From positions 27,082-91,081 of the forward strand of contig DBWQ01000014.1 of the NCBI GenBank assembly GCA_002308995.1: a stretch of 64,000 nucleotides of DNA, given 5' to 3'. Of the stretch, positions 9,134-18,540 are shown piece by piece. This DNA comes from Clostridiales bacterium UBA1234. GTDB lineage: Bacteria; Bacillota; Clostridia; TANB77; UBA1234. The notes under the pieces are model-generated. The model worked only from the letters and a program-made list of their open reading frames with translations. It had not been told where the DNA came from and did no database searches. Each line of letters starts with the position of its first letter. The stretch's first letter is position 1. The position numbers were made by a program, and so were the translations under genes.

Positions 9134-10954
9134 ATGTTTCACATCGAGGAAGAACTAAAAAAATTACCAGAAAAACCTGGTGTCTATATCATGAAAGACA
9201 AGAATGATACCATCCTATACGTGGGAAAGGCTGTGGTATTAAAGAATCGCGTCAAACAATATTTTCGAAAGACAAATAAAACAGAACGTATCAAAAAAAT
9301 GGTATCTCAAATTGATCATTTCGAGTATATTGTTGTTGATTCTGAGATGGAAGCACTCATTTTAGAATGTAATCTCATTAAACTACATAGACCAAAATAT
9401 AATGTTCTTTTAAAAGATGATAAGATGTATCCTTACATTAAAGTGGCATTAAATGAGCTTTATCCTACGGTTCGTATTACGAGAAAGAAACTAAATGATG
9501 GTGCAAAATATTATGGTCCATACACAAATGCCTATGCAGCCAAAGAAACGGTCGATTTTTTAAATAAAACATTTCGTTTAAAACATTGTAAAAAAGTGTT
9601 TAAAGAAGGAAAATTTGAAACGCCATGCTTAAACTATCATATTAAAAGATGCATGGCTCCATGTAGTGGTCATGTTTCTAAAAAAGAATACGATGATATC
9701 ATTAAGCAAGTTATGATGCTGTTAGATGGTAAGACAGAACATATTCAAAAAATGATGGAAGAGCAGATGATTCAGGCATCCAATGAGATGAATTTTGAAA
9801 AGGCAGCTGAGCTAAGGGATAAATTATATAGCATACAGAATATTTCTACCAAGCAAAAAATCGATAACTATGCAGAAAATGAAATGGATGTCATTGGCCT
9901 TGAAAAACTACTAGATAAAGCATCTATCGAGGTATTTCACATCCGTGGTAGCAAGATGGTTGGTGGCGATAATTTTATTTTAAAAAACATCGAAGATTTG
10001 TCTGAAGAAGAATTGGTAGAAGACTTTATGAAGCAGTACTATCATGAGGATAATGTGCCAGGAAAGATTATGATGAAATATCATTTGCCAGAAGAAGCAC
10101 TCATCAAAGAATGGCTTTGCCAAATAAGTAAGCGACAAAGCATTGAGATAAAGGTACCAAAGATTGGAGAAAAAATGCGTTTGATTGAAATGGCCGAGCA
10201 AAATGCGCACATTGGTCTTCAAAATAAAACGGATAGTATTGAAAATGAAGGTTTATTGGTTGAACTCATGAAGCTTCTCAATCTGAAAGAACTACCAAAG
10301 CGTATTGAAAGCTTTGATATCTCAAATATTTCTGGTACTGATACTGTTGCTGGCATCATCGTGTTTGAAAATGCCAAACCAAAACGAGGAGAATATCGTA
10401 GAATTAAAATTAAAACGGTTGAGGGTCAAAATGATGTGGCTTGTATGCGTGAAACACTTCTTCGTAGGCTAAAATATCTTCTTCCAACCTATGAGGGAGA
10501 AAAGAGTCCTTTTGGGCCAATGCCAAATCTCATTCTAATGGATGGCGGAATCACGGAGGTAAGAGTTGCTGTGAAAGTCGTTAAGGAATATGGACTTACC
10601 ATTCCTGTTTACGGGCTTGTCAAAAATGATAAACATCGTACGCGCGCTATCGTAGATGAAAATGGCAAAGAGTATCCTGTACAAAGTGATGAATTATTTC
10701 AGTTATTAACATTTATTCAGGATGAAGTACACGATACGGCCATCACATATCACAGAAAACTACGTGATACTAAAATGAAAAAATCCTTACTAGATGAAGT
10801 AGAAGGAATTGGAGAAAAGAAGAAAGCCGCTCTCATTAAACGATTTCATTCGATTGAAAAAATCAAAAATGCCTCTATCGCTGAGCTTTGCTTAGTAGAG
10901 GGAATTAATGAGGCTTTAGCGGAAAAGATTTTAGAAAAATTAAATCAAAACTAA
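9134..10954 (+). CDS. uvrC: Excinuclease ABC subunit C
   Basis: A 606-residue nucleotide excision repair nuclease. The N-terminal GIY-YIG domain shows GVYIMKD and ILYVGKA (about 16-33). A UvrB-binding UVR segment (NEMNFEKAAELRDKL) lies around 215-230. The RNase H-like C-terminal nuclease has ESFDISNISG and LILMDGG, and a helix-hairpin-helix pair (VEGIGEKKKAAL) closes the protein. Full length for the family. No in-frame CGG. Confidence 0.97.
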   Translation: MFHIEEELKKLPEKPGVYIMKDKNDTILYVGKAVVLKNRVKQYFRKTNKTERIKKMVSQIDHFEYIVVDSEMEALILECNLIKLHRPKYNVLLKDDKMYPYIKVALNELYPTVRITRKKLNDGAKYYGPYTNAYAAKETVDFLNKTFRLKHCKKVFKEGKFETPCLNYHIKRCMAPCSGHVSKKEYDDIIKQVMMLLDGKTEHIQKMMEEQMIQASNEMNFEKAAELRDKLYSIQNISTKQKIDNYAENEMDVIGLEKLLDKASIEVFHIRGSKMVGGDNFILKNIEDLSEEELVEDFMKQYYHEDNVPGKIMMKYHLPEEALIKEWLCQISKRQSIEIKVPKIGEKMRLIEMAEQNAHIGLQNKTDSIENEGLLVELMKLLNLKELPKRIESFDISNISGTDTVAGIIVFENAKPKRGEYRRIKIKTVEGQNDVACMRETLLRRLKYLLPTYEGEKSPFGPMPNLILMDGGITEVRVAVKVVKEYGLTIPVYGLVKNDKHRTRAIVDENGKEYPVQSDELFQLLTFIQDEVHDTAITYHRKLRDTKMKKSLLDEVEGIGEKKKAALIKRFHSIEKIKNASIAELCLVEGINEALAEKILEKLNQN

Positions 10955-10973
10955 AAAAGATAAAACATAAGTA

Positions 10974-11182
10974 TTCTCATATAAAATATGTATTCCATTT
11001 TGGCACGGGGCTACGTTCGTAAGAAAAACAAAAGTAAAAGCTTCGTACAGCATACAAAAATTTTTACAAGGAATCCGGCTGACGCACGCCTTATAAAAAT
11101 TTTTTATGCTGTAGACTCAGCTTTTACATTTTTCTAACTCGCTCCGCATGTGCTTAAAATGGAATACATATTTTTATGAGAA
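10974..11182. repeat. Long imperfect palindrome, family A copy 1
   Basis: About 209 bases between uvrC and ylbJ. Outer arms pair 10974-11001 with 11154-11182; inner arms include the CAGCATA..AAATTTTTACAAGG block and its complement near 11080-11112. The gene ends flank it directly, so it could act as a terminator for both genes. Its layout and parts of its sequence recur at 57520-57713. Confidence 0.75.
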
Positions 11183-11194
11183 AAGAAATATCAA

Positions 11195-12283
11195 TTAATT
11201 TAAAATAACTTCAAAAAGCGCATATGTTAAAATACTTGCTAAAACACCATGAAGCATTTTTCCAAGGAAATAGGGCCTAAGTGATAGTTTTACTTTTGAA
11301 ACAATCCCTAATACTTGCATATGTACCGATAGTCCTCCAAACCCTAATAGAAAAGAAGCGGCACAAAGTTTTTGCACAAGAGGAATGCAAATTTCTGAGG
11401 CGATTAGATGGATTCCACTCGTCATTTCCATGAAACCTTGAAAAAGGCAATGACTTAAATTTTGCGATAGATGAAAATACGAGAGTATAGGACTTAAAAG
11501 ATATCCAAAATAGGTGGGAAGGTTCATTTTGCCTAAAAGATTGCCTAAAACCCCAAAAAACACCATAAATCCTAGTATCATGGTGAGAGTTGCAATACTC
11601 TTATGAACGGCATTTTTTAAGCTTTCTCCTAAATTATTGAGAGTGATTTGCAGAGAAGTATTGGATTTTATGGAAACCTGTGATATAATTGGACTTGTTT
11701 GAGAACTGGCGTGGTAATTTCTAAACAGAATTCCCACTACTATACTGGACAGGATATGCGAAGTAAATAGCAAGATGCCAATTTTTTCATCATAAAACAT
11801 ACCTGTTCCTACAACCCCGATGATAAATAGCGGACCTGAGGTATTGGCAAAAGTGAGGATTTTTTCTGCCTCTAGTTTTGTGCAAAGTCCTTTTTCGTAC
11901 AAATCCGTCGCTACAATAGCTCCTACTGGATAGCCAGAGGTCATTCCTAAAAGTAAGGCAAGGCCACCACTACCATTTACCCCAAACATAGGTTTCATTA
12001 GCGGTGTTAATGCTCTGCCTAAACTCAGGAATATACGTGTTTGCTTTAATAGCTCTAAACAGATAAAAAAACAAAAAAGAGAAGGAAGGACATGATTTGC
12101 CCAAAGAAGGATACTATTCATAGAAACTAGTATTGTTGATTTAGCATCATAGAGAATCCCAAGTATCATAAAAAGGAAGCAAAGAGACAGCCAATTTCTT
12201 TTTATCTTCAAAGCATAAATGGAAATGGTTTGATACTTTAATTTGATAATAATGAAACCAAGAAATAAAAAAAGAAAAACCAT
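11195..12283 (-). CDS. ylbJ: Sporulation integral membrane protein YlbJ
   Basis: A 362-residue polytopic membrane protein with the YlbJ signatures GMTSGYPVGA (around residue 110) and FANTSGPLFIIG (around 145). In Bacillus YlbJ is SigE-dependent and needed for cortex formation. I start it at ATG 12283, five to six bases after AGGTGA, rather than the GTG at 12292. Convergent with uvrC across the palindrome. No CGG codon. Confidence 0.88.
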   Translation of the reverse strand: MVFLFLFLGFIIIKLKYQTISIYALKIKRNWLSLCFLFMILGILYDAKSTILVSMNSILLWANHVLPSLFCFFICLELLKQTRIFLSLGRALTPLMKPMFGVNGSGGLALLLGMTSGYPVGAIVATDLYEKGLCTKLEAEKILTFANTSGPLFIIGVVGTGMFYDEKIGILLFTSHILSSIVVGILFRNYHASSQTSPIISQVSIKSNTSLQITLNNLGESLKNAVHKSIATLTMILGFMVFFGVLGNLLGKMNLPTYFGYLLSPILSYFHLSQNLSHCLFQGFMEMTSGIHLIASEICIPLVQKLCAASFLLGFGGLSVHMQVLGIVSKVKLSLRPYFLGKMLHGVLASILTYALFEVILN

Positions 12284-12324
12284 ACAAATCACCTAAAACA
12301 TGTATATGGTGGAAAGGATGAAAT

Positions 12325-13182
12325 ATGATTATTGCAAAGGATTGGAATGATTATGAAATTTTAGATATGGCAAATGGTGAAAAATTGGAACGATGGGGAA
12401 ACATCCTTTTAATTCGACCAGATCCACAAATCATTTGGAAACAGAAATTGAAACCAGAGCTTTGGAAAAAAGCCAATGCTCATTACCATCGAAGTAAATC
12501 TGGTGGTGGTGAATGGGAGTTTATCAAAAATGTACCTAAGGTTTGGAGTGTATCCTATAAAGGCTTAACATTCAACTTAAAACCAATGGGATTTAAGCAT
12601 ACAGGACTCTTTCCAGAGCAAGCAGTGAATTGGGATTTTATGATATCGAAAATAAAGAGTGCTGGAAGGCCAATTAAGGTACTGAATTTATTTGCCTACA
12701 CTGGTGGGGCAACTGTTGCTTGTTTATCTGCCGGAGCTTCTGTTTGCCATGTAGATTCCTCTAAAGGAATGACTACTTGGGCGAAGGAGAATGTAGCAAG
12801 TTCTGGACTCAAAGATAAGCCTGTTCGTTTTATCATTGATGATGTGATTAAGTTTGTGGAAAGAGAGATTCGAAGAGGGAACACTTATGATGCCATTGTG
12901 ATGGATCCACCTTCTTATGGAAGAGGTGCTAATGGCGAGGTTTGGAATATTGAAGAAAGCTTATTTCACTTAGTAGAACTATGCACCAAAGTGTTATCTG
13001 ATAAGCCATTATTCTTTCTAATTAATTCCTACACTACAGGGCTTTCTCCTACGATACTTGCCAATATTCTAACGATGTCTATCAAACAAAAAGGAAAAGT
13101 ATCTTGTGGAGAAGTGGGGCTTCCAATGAAGGATAGTAAACTTGTGCTTCCTTGCGGTATTTATGGTAGATGGGAGGAATAA
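12325..13182 (+). CDS. Class I SAM-dependent rRNA methyltransferase-like protein
   Basis: A 285-residue methyltransferase. Motif I is VLNLFAYTGGATVACLSAGA (from about residue 118), an acidic HVDSSKGM follows, and the catalytic-type DPPSYGRG lies near 191-198, the DPPx motif of the RlmI/COG1092 group acting on rRNA bases. The N-terminal part replaces the PUA domain of longer relatives. The exact target is not deducible. Divergent from ylbJ. Confidence 0.85.
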   Translation: MIIAKDWNDYEILDMANGEKLERWGNILLIRPDPQIIWKQKLKPELWKKANAHYHRSKSGGGEWEFIKNVPKVWSVSYKGLTFNLKPMGFKHTGLFPEQAVNWDFMISKIKSAGRPIKVLNLFAYTGGATVACLSAGASVCHVDSSKGMTTWAKENVASSGLKDKPVRFIIDDVIKFVEREIRRGNTYDAIVMDPPSYGRGANGEVWNIEESLFHLVELCTKVLSDKPLFFLINSYTTGLSPTILANILTMSIKQKGKVSCGEVGLPMKDSKLVLPCGIYGRWEE

Positions 13183-13207
13183 GGTTTTGCATAGCAAAAC
13201 ATACCGA

Positions 13208-13255
13208 TGAATACGGTGGGGACACCCCTCGCGTAGCAGGAGTGTCCCCTTTAAA
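13208..13255 (+). repeat. Intergenic hairpins between methyltransferase and pseudouridine synthase
   Basis: ACCG..CGGT followed by a strong stem GGGGACACCCCT / AGGAGTGTCCCC. An upstream GGTTTTGC/GCAAAAC hairpin also exists. There is little T-run, so this may be an attenuator or an RNA stability element rather than a simple terminator. Confidence 0.55.
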
Positions 13256-13273
13256 AGAAATGGAGGTATCTGT

Positions 13274-13945
13274 ATGACTTTAAATGTTATCTACGAAGAT
13301 AACCATATCATTGTAGTAGAAAAACCGTGTAATATTCCTTCGCAGGCGGATACAACTAAAGATTTAGATATGCTTACGTTGGTCAAACAATATATCAAAG
13401 AAAAATACCAAAAGCCAGGTGAAGTTTATTTAGGGCTTGTTCATCGATTAGATAGACCTGTTGGAGGTATTATGGTATTTGCAAGGACCTCTAAAGCAGC
13501 GAGCCGTTTATCAGAGGCAATTCGTTCCAATCAGTTTTCTAAAACATATTTGGCTGTTGTAGAGGGAAGTTTTGAAGAGAAAAAGGGTACGCTCGAAAAC
13601 TATTTGTGGAAAGATGAAGCATTAAATAAAAGCATGGTTGTATCTAAAGAAAAGCATGGGGCAAAACTTGCAAAGCTTAGCTATGAAGTGCTAGAAGAAA
13701 AAGATAATTTATCTCTTGTTCAAATTCATTTGGAAACAGGAAGACACCACCAAATTCGTGTGCAGTTTTCTCATATAGGACATGCTCTATATGGAGATCA
13801 AAAATATGGAAAAGATAAGCAAAATCGTCAGATTGCACTATGGGCTTTTAGGTTAGAGTTTAAGCACCCTACGAAGGATGAAATCATGAAATTTGAGTGT
13901 AAGCCTCAAAAGATAGGCATATGGGAGAAATTTTCGTACATTTAG
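13274..13945 (+). CDS. RluA-family pseudouridine synthase (short form)
   Basis: A 223-residue enzyme without S4 domain. HRLDRPVGG carries the catalytic Asp (D60), and ETGRHHQIRVQ and HALYGDQKYG are the conserved C-terminal blocks. It isomerises uridine to pseudouridine in rRNA or tRNA; the target cannot be told from sequence. Good AAATGGAGG site. One of three RluA-family genes in the window. Confidence 0.9.
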   Translation: MTLNVIYEDNHIIVVEKPCNIPSQADTTKDLDMLTLVKQYIKEKYQKPGEVYLGLVHRLDRPVGGIMVFARTSKAASRLSEAIRSNQFSKTYLAVVEGSFEEKKGTLENYLWKDEALNKSMVVSKEKHGAKLAKLSYEVLEEKDNLSLVQIHLETGRHHQIRVQFSHIGHALYGDQKYGKDKQNRQIALWAFRLEFKHPTKDEIMKFECKPQKIGIWEKFSYI

Positions 13946-13977
13946 GAACAACCTTTTTGGTTTGCTCTATCAAATAC

Positions 13978-14008
13978 AAAGACCTTTCTTCGAAAGAAAG
14001 GTCTTTTT
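13978..14008. terminator. Terminator between convergent pseudouridine synthase genes
   Basis: Stem AAAGACCTTTCTT / AAGAAAGGTCTTT, T-run on the plus side and A-run on the other. Confidence 0.9.
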
Positions 14009-14038
14009 GTAGTTATATTCATTTATCTTTATCAAAGA

Positions 14039-14896
14039 CTAAGATTTTGTTTTGACAGTTTTTCCTTTTAAATACTCTATTGGCTCGATGGCATCATCAA
14101 AAATAAGCTTATAGGCTGTTAATTCTTGTTTCGTCTTCTTAAATCTTTTATTGACTTCATTGATACCGTATTTGCCATCACCTAAGATAGGGTAGCCAAT
14201 ATATGCTAAATGAGCTCTAATTTGGTGAGTTCTGCCAGTGATAAGCTCGACTTCTAGCTCAGAGGTGCCATCTTGATTATCTGTTATTACTTCATATTTT
14301 GTGATTATTTCTACATAGCCTTTTTTCTTTTCACTAGAGATAATGACATTACTAGCTTTAGCATCTTTAAATAAAAATGCCTTTAGTGTCATTTTTTTGT
14401 TTTTAGGATGACCTACGACAGTACAGCGATAAATCTTTCGAATCATATGGTTTTGAATCATCTCGGAAATGGCTTTTTCTGCTTCTTGATTTTTGGCAAA
14501 AATCACAAGGCCAGAAGTATTTCTATCCAGTCTGTGGCAGGCAACGATATGAGTCGTTTCATAATATTCATTGACTAATTGTTCCAGCCCAACTTCTCCT
14601 TTTTCTCCTTGCACCAAAATATCTTGGCTCTTAAATACAATGGCAATATTTTCATCATCGTAAATGATATTTGTCTTATCTAGCTTTTGGATCCCATATA
14701 GTAATTCATCTTTAATATAAAGAGTAATTTCATCACCAGCATAGATAGGGCAGTTTTCGGATATCTTCACCTCATTTACTCGAATATCCTTATTACGAAG
14801 CGCTTTATAGATAGTGCCATTACTTAAGTTATGAAATTTGTTTTTCAGATAGCTTACGATCTGTTTTTGATCTTTTTCAACGGTTATTTTTATCAT
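14039..14896 (-). CDS. RluA-family pseudouridine synthase with S4 domain
   Basis: A 285-residue protein. An N-terminal S4-like RNA-binding domain (about residues 1-60) precedes the catalytic domain with HRLDRNTSG (catalytic D124), ITGRTHQIRAHLAYIG and GDGKYG. It resembles RluC/RluD-type enzymes. It is transcribed towards its paralogue. No CGG codon. Confidence 0.92.
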   Translation of the reverse strand: MIKITVEKDQKQIVSYLKNKFHNLSNGTIYKALRNKDIRVNEVKISENCPIYAGDEITLYIKDELLYGIQKLDKTNIIYDDENIAIVFKSQDILVQGEKGEVGLEQLVNEYYETTHIVACHRLDRNTSGLVIFAKNQEAEKAISEMIQNHMIRKIYRCTVVGHPKNKKMTLKAFLFKDAKASNVIISSEKKKGYVEIITKYEVITDNQDGTSELEVELITGRTHQIRAHLAYIGYPILGDGKYGINEVNKRFKKTKQELTAYKLIFDDAIEPIEYLKGKTVKTKS

Positions 14897-15042
14897 AATA
14901 ACAGTATTATAACCGATTTATGTTAATGTTGCAATATTTTGTCAAAAATATGGACAAATTCAATTATTTTATATAAAATGAGTTTTGATAAGTCAGTATG
15001 GGTGATTTTGCCTATTTGAAAGAATTTGAAAGGAGATTTTGT

Positions 15043-15570
15043 ATGAATATTTGGCATGATATTCATCCCGATAGAATCACCGAGCAAAGCTTTACAGCGG
15101 TAATCGAGATTCCTAGGGGATGCAAAAATAAATATGAACTTGATAAAGAAACAGGGCTATTACGATTAGATAGAGTCCTATACACGTCAACAAGGTATCC
15201 TGCAAACTATGGGTTTATTCCAAGAACGTATGCGGATGATTTTGATCCATTAGATGTACTTGTTTTATGCCAAGAGGAGATTTTACCACTAACCTTAGTG
15301 GATTGCTACCCAATTGGTATGCTTAATATGACGGATGATGGTTATGCCGATGAAAAAATTTTAGCGATTCCTTATCATGATCCATCGATGTGCATGTATC
15401 ACGATATTACAGAGCTTCCTCCTCATTTGTTTGACGAAATATCTAATTTCTTTGAAGTTTATAAAATATTAGAAAATAAAAAGACTGCCATTAAAGAAAT
15501 TGTTGGCAGAGAAGAAGCAATGGAATGTATCAAAAAATGTATCCAACATTATAAAGAGAAGTTTCAATAA
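15043..15570 (+). CDS. ppa: Inorganic pyrophosphatase, family I
   Basis: A 175-residue soluble pyrophosphatase with EIPRGCKNKYE, the YGFIPRTYADD strand and the metal-binding DPLDVLVL. It hydrolyses PPi to phosphate. I choose ATG 15043 because AAAGGAGA lies 7 bases upstream; the frame is open to 14998, but that extension is not conserved-looking. Confidence 0.95.
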   Translation: MNIWHDIHPDRITEQSFTAVIEIPRGCKNKYELDKETGLLRLDRVLYTSTRYPANYGFIPRTYADDFDPLDVLVLCQEEILPLTLVDCYPIGMLNMTDDGYADEKILAIPYHDPSMCMYHDITELPPHLFDEISNFFEVYKILENKKTAIKEIVGREEAMECIKKCIQHYKEKFQ

Positions 15571-15602
15571 TTGTTGTTTGAAGTTAGGAAGGGTTTTGAA
15601 AG

Positions 15603-16787
15603 ATGTTTGTAGAAAGATTCGTGTATTGTATATTATGTATTAGCTTTGTGGTGTATATGGCCAAAAAATGCTTAGAGGAGAAACGACCTTTGTCCATCTT
15701 ACTGCTAGGGTTAATGCTCATTGGGCTCATGGTAGAGATTGTTACGTTTGTTACCAATATCTATCCAAATAGCTTTTTGTTTGCCTATATTTTTATTGTC
15801 AATATTCTAATAGGAGGAGCTATCTTTGTACTTGATTTTAATCATATTGATGCTTCGAAACTTTTCCTAGAAAGAATTGGTGACCATTATGCCAAAAATG
15901 AAGAATATGAAAAGGCGATTTCTTGTTATCAAAAACTAATCGATCATGGAAAGGAAACCAATAAGCTATATGTCAAATTAGGACAAAATTACAACGCCAT
16001 TGGCGATAGAAGAACCGCTTTTGATAAATTTGCGAAAGCCATTGAACTAGATCGTAACGATTATCAATCTTACTATGAAATTGGTATCATCTTTAATGAG
16101 CTTGGCAAAAAGAATGATGCACAAATTGTACTAGATAATACCCTTCGTATTAAACCTGATTATACTCCTGCTTCTGAGCTTTTAGCCGTTGTACTTTGCT
16201 CACAAAATAAGTATGATGAAGCCATTAATGTATATAAAGATGCCATTAAATATGATCCGGATAATTATCAATTGTATTACAGTTTGGGAATTGTCAGAAC
16301 TGAGCTTCGTGATTTTGATGAGGCTGCCAAGTGCTATCAACAAGCTATTGAGCGAAAAGAAGATTTATACGAAGCCTATTACAGTTTAGGTCAAATCAAT
16401 TTACTAAAAGGTGAGTTAGATAAGGCAGAAGAAAACTTTAAAAAGGCAGCAGAAGATCCAGATACCGCGGCAAAAGCTTATTATCAACTTGCTAAAACGT
16501 ATATGCTAGATAATGATGAAATTAAAGCCGTAAGCTATATTGAATATGCGATGGAGATAGACCCAACTTATCGCTATAAAGCTGAATCTGAGCCATTATT
16601 TGCTAAAATTAAAGAATACTTAATGGGAATGCACATGGTTTCAGAGGCACAAATGAAGTTAGAACAAGAGATTGATGAAAAAGTCAAAGAAAAATATGAA
16701 AAGGAATATCAACAAATCAAAATTAATAATGATGTAAAAGAAGAAGATATCGAATTTAATTTTATGGATCGCTATAAAGACATTTAA
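15603..16787 (+). CDS. Membrane-anchored tetratricopeptide repeat protein
   Basis: A 394-residue protein: two N-terminal membrane helices (about residues 5-20 and 30-78 region), then six or more TPR units (for example YEKAISCYQKLI, YDEAINVYKDAI, FDEAAKCYQQAI) and an acidic, charged C-terminal tail. TPRs mediate protein-protein contacts; a partner cannot be named. It lies between ppa and uppP with short gaps, probably one transcript. Confidence 0.85.
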   Translation: MFVERFVYCILCISFVVYMAKKCLEEKRPLSILLLGLMLIGLMVEIVTFVTNIYPNSFLFAYIFIVNILIGGAIFVLDFNHIDASKLFLERIGDHYAKNEEYEKAISCYQKLIDHGKETNKLYVKLGQNYNAIGDRRTAFDKFAKAIELDRNDYQSYYEIGIIFNELGKKNDAQIVLDNTLRIKPDYTPASELLAVVLCSQNKYDEAINVYKDAIKYDPDNYQLYYSLGIVRTELRDFDEAAKCYQQAIERKEDLYEAYYSLGQINLLKGELDKAEENFKKAAEDPDTAAKAYYQLAKTYMLDNDEIKAVSYIEYAMEIDPTYRYKAESEPLFAKIKEYLMGMHMVSEAQMKLEQEIDEKVKEKYEKEYQQIKINNDVKEEDIEFNFMDRYKDI

Positions 16788-16805
16788 CCCAAAGGGAGGA
16801 TATTT

Positions 16806-17594
16806 ATGAGCATAATAGAGGCAATCTTTTTAGGAATCATTCAAGGCTTAACAGAGTTTTTGCCTGTTTCTAGTTCTGGACATTTGTATATTGCTGAGTG
16901 GTTATTTGGAATGAATAATGTCCCAGATTCTTTTGAGGTGGCGCTTCACCTAGGAACATTATTTGTCATTGGAATTTATTTTTTCAAAGATTGGATAAAC
17001 TTAATTGTAGGAGCATACAAACAGACAATCAAAAAAGAGAAAAACGTTCATGGAACGATGTTTTGGTATTTAGTAATTGCTACCATTCCTAGTGGCATCA
17101 TTGGTTACATTTTAGATAAAACATTTGAAGAGACACTTACTAAACCTTTGGTGATTGCGATATCACTTATGGTGATGGGGATTGTTTTATATTTTGTCGA
17201 TAAAAAAAGCAAATCAGAAACAGATTACGAGCATTTAACATTTAAGCAAACGTTTATTACTGGTATGTCACAAGCGCTTGCTTTTATTCCAGGAGTATCA
17301 AGAAGTGGCGTTACCATTACTACCGCAAGAGCTTTAGGAGTTGAGCGTAAAACAGCTGCACGTTATTCTTTTATGTTATCAGCGCCTATTATACTCGCAG
17401 CTACCGCTTTAAAAATTACCGAATTTGAATTAACACTTACCTTTATGCTAGGAATTTTGACTAGTTTTTTAGTGGGATTATGCGTCATTCATTGGGTGAT
17501 GAAATATCTTGAAAAAGGTAGTTTTAAGCCATTTGCAATTTACCGTGTGGCCTTTGGCTTGTTCATTATTTTAAGAATTATTCTGATGAAATAA
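16806..17594 (+). CDS. uppP: Undecaprenyl-diphosphatase
   Basis: A 262-residue polytopic membrane enzyme of the BacA/UppP family. The two signature blocks are GLTEFLPVSSSGHL (about 14-27) and PGVSRSGVTIT (about 160-170). It recycles undecaprenyl pyrophosphate for cell wall synthesis and confers bacitracin tolerance in the family. AAAGGGAGG precedes it. Confidence 0.96.
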   Translation: MSIIEAIFLGIIQGLTEFLPVSSSGHLYIAEWLFGMNNVPDSFEVALHLGTLFVIGIYFFKDWINLIVGAYKQTIKKEKNVHGTMFWYLVIATIPSGIIGYILDKTFEETLTKPLVIAISLMVMGIVLYFVDKKSKSETDYEHLTFKQTFITGMSQALAFIPGVSRSGVTITTARALGVERKTAARYSFMLSAPIILAATALKITEFELTLTFMLGILTSFLVGLCVIHWVMKYLEKGSFKPFAIYRVAFGLFIILRIILMK

Positions 17595-17618
17595 AAATAG
17601 AAAGGATGAATTTACTAA

Positions 17619-18458
17619 ATGACAATTATCGATGGAAAATATGTATCAGATAAGTGCAAAGAAGAAATCAAAATTAAAATGAGAGGTCTTTCTAAAACGC
17701 CTGGGCTTGCAGTGATTCGCGTTGGGGAAGATGAAGCCTCCAAAATTTATGTTCGATTAAAGCACAAGATGTGTGAAGAACTAGGGATTAACTTTACGGA
17801 GCATCATCTACCAGACACTGTTTCTCAGGAGGAGCTAATCAAATTAATTCAGGAATTAAACGAGGATGATACAGTGGATGGCATTCTTCTACAAAGTCCC
17901 ATTCCTTATCATTTAAATATTCTTGAGGCATTTCAAACCATTAGTCCCCAAAAAGATGTAGATGGTTTTAGCCCAATTAATGTTGGAAAGCTAGTACAAA
18001 AACAAGATTCTTTTGCTCCATGCACGCCACTTGGCATTATGAAAATGCTTCAAGAATATGACGTACAAATTGAGGGTAAGCACGCGGTTGTTATTGGAAG
18101 AAGTAACATTGTAGGAAGACCTATGGCAGAACTTCTTTTAAATGCCAATGCTACAGTAACCATCTGTCACTCTAAAACGGAGAATTTAAAAGAAATTGTC
18201 AAAACAGCTGATATTGTGGTTGTTGCTATTGGAAAGCCTAAATTTATCACAGAGGATATGATTCAAGAAGGTGCTGTAGTAGTGGATGTTGGAATTAACC
18301 GAATCCCAGATAGCAAAAAAATTGTGGGGGATGTTGACTTTGATAATGTCAAAGAAAAGTGTAGTTATATCACACCGGTTCCTGGAGGGGTAGGACCGAT
18401 GACGATTATGACACTGATGAGTAATGTTGTCAAAGCGTGTGAAAATAGAGAAAGATAG
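17619..18458 (+). CDS. folD: Bifunctional methylenetetrahydrofolate dehydrogenase/cyclohydrolase
   Basis: A 279-residue enzyme of C1-folate metabolism. Visible are the YVRLKHKMCEELGI substrate segment with the catalytic Lys, GILLQSPIP, KDVDGFSPINVG, the NADP-binding GRSNIVGRPMAELL and the C-terminal PGGVGPMTIMTL. Full length. It ends at a terminator. Confidence 0.97.
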   Translation: MTIIDGKYVSDKCKEEIKIKMRGLSKTPGLAVIRVGEDEASKIYVRLKHKMCEELGINFTEHHLPDTVSQEELIKLIQELNEDDTVDGILLQSPIPYHLNILEAFQTISPQKDVDGFSPINVGKLVQKQDSFAPCTPLGIMKMLQEYDVQIEGKHAVVIGRSNIVGRPMAELLLNANATVTICHSKTENLKEIVKTADIVVVAIGKPKFITEDMIQEGAVVVDVGINRIPDSKKIVGDVDFDNVKEKCSYITPVPGGVGPMTIMTLMSNVVKACENRER

Positions 18459-18465
18459 TATTTAA

Positions 18466-18510
18466 GGGACCTTATTATCATGTTTTTAGCATGATAATGT
18501 GGTCCTTTTT
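18466..18510 (+). terminator. Terminator after folD
   Basis: Long stem GGACCTTATTATCATG / CATGATAATGTGGTCC followed by TTTTT. Confidence 0.9.
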
Positions 18511-18540
18511 ACTTAGAAAGAAAAGAAAGAGGGTATGGAA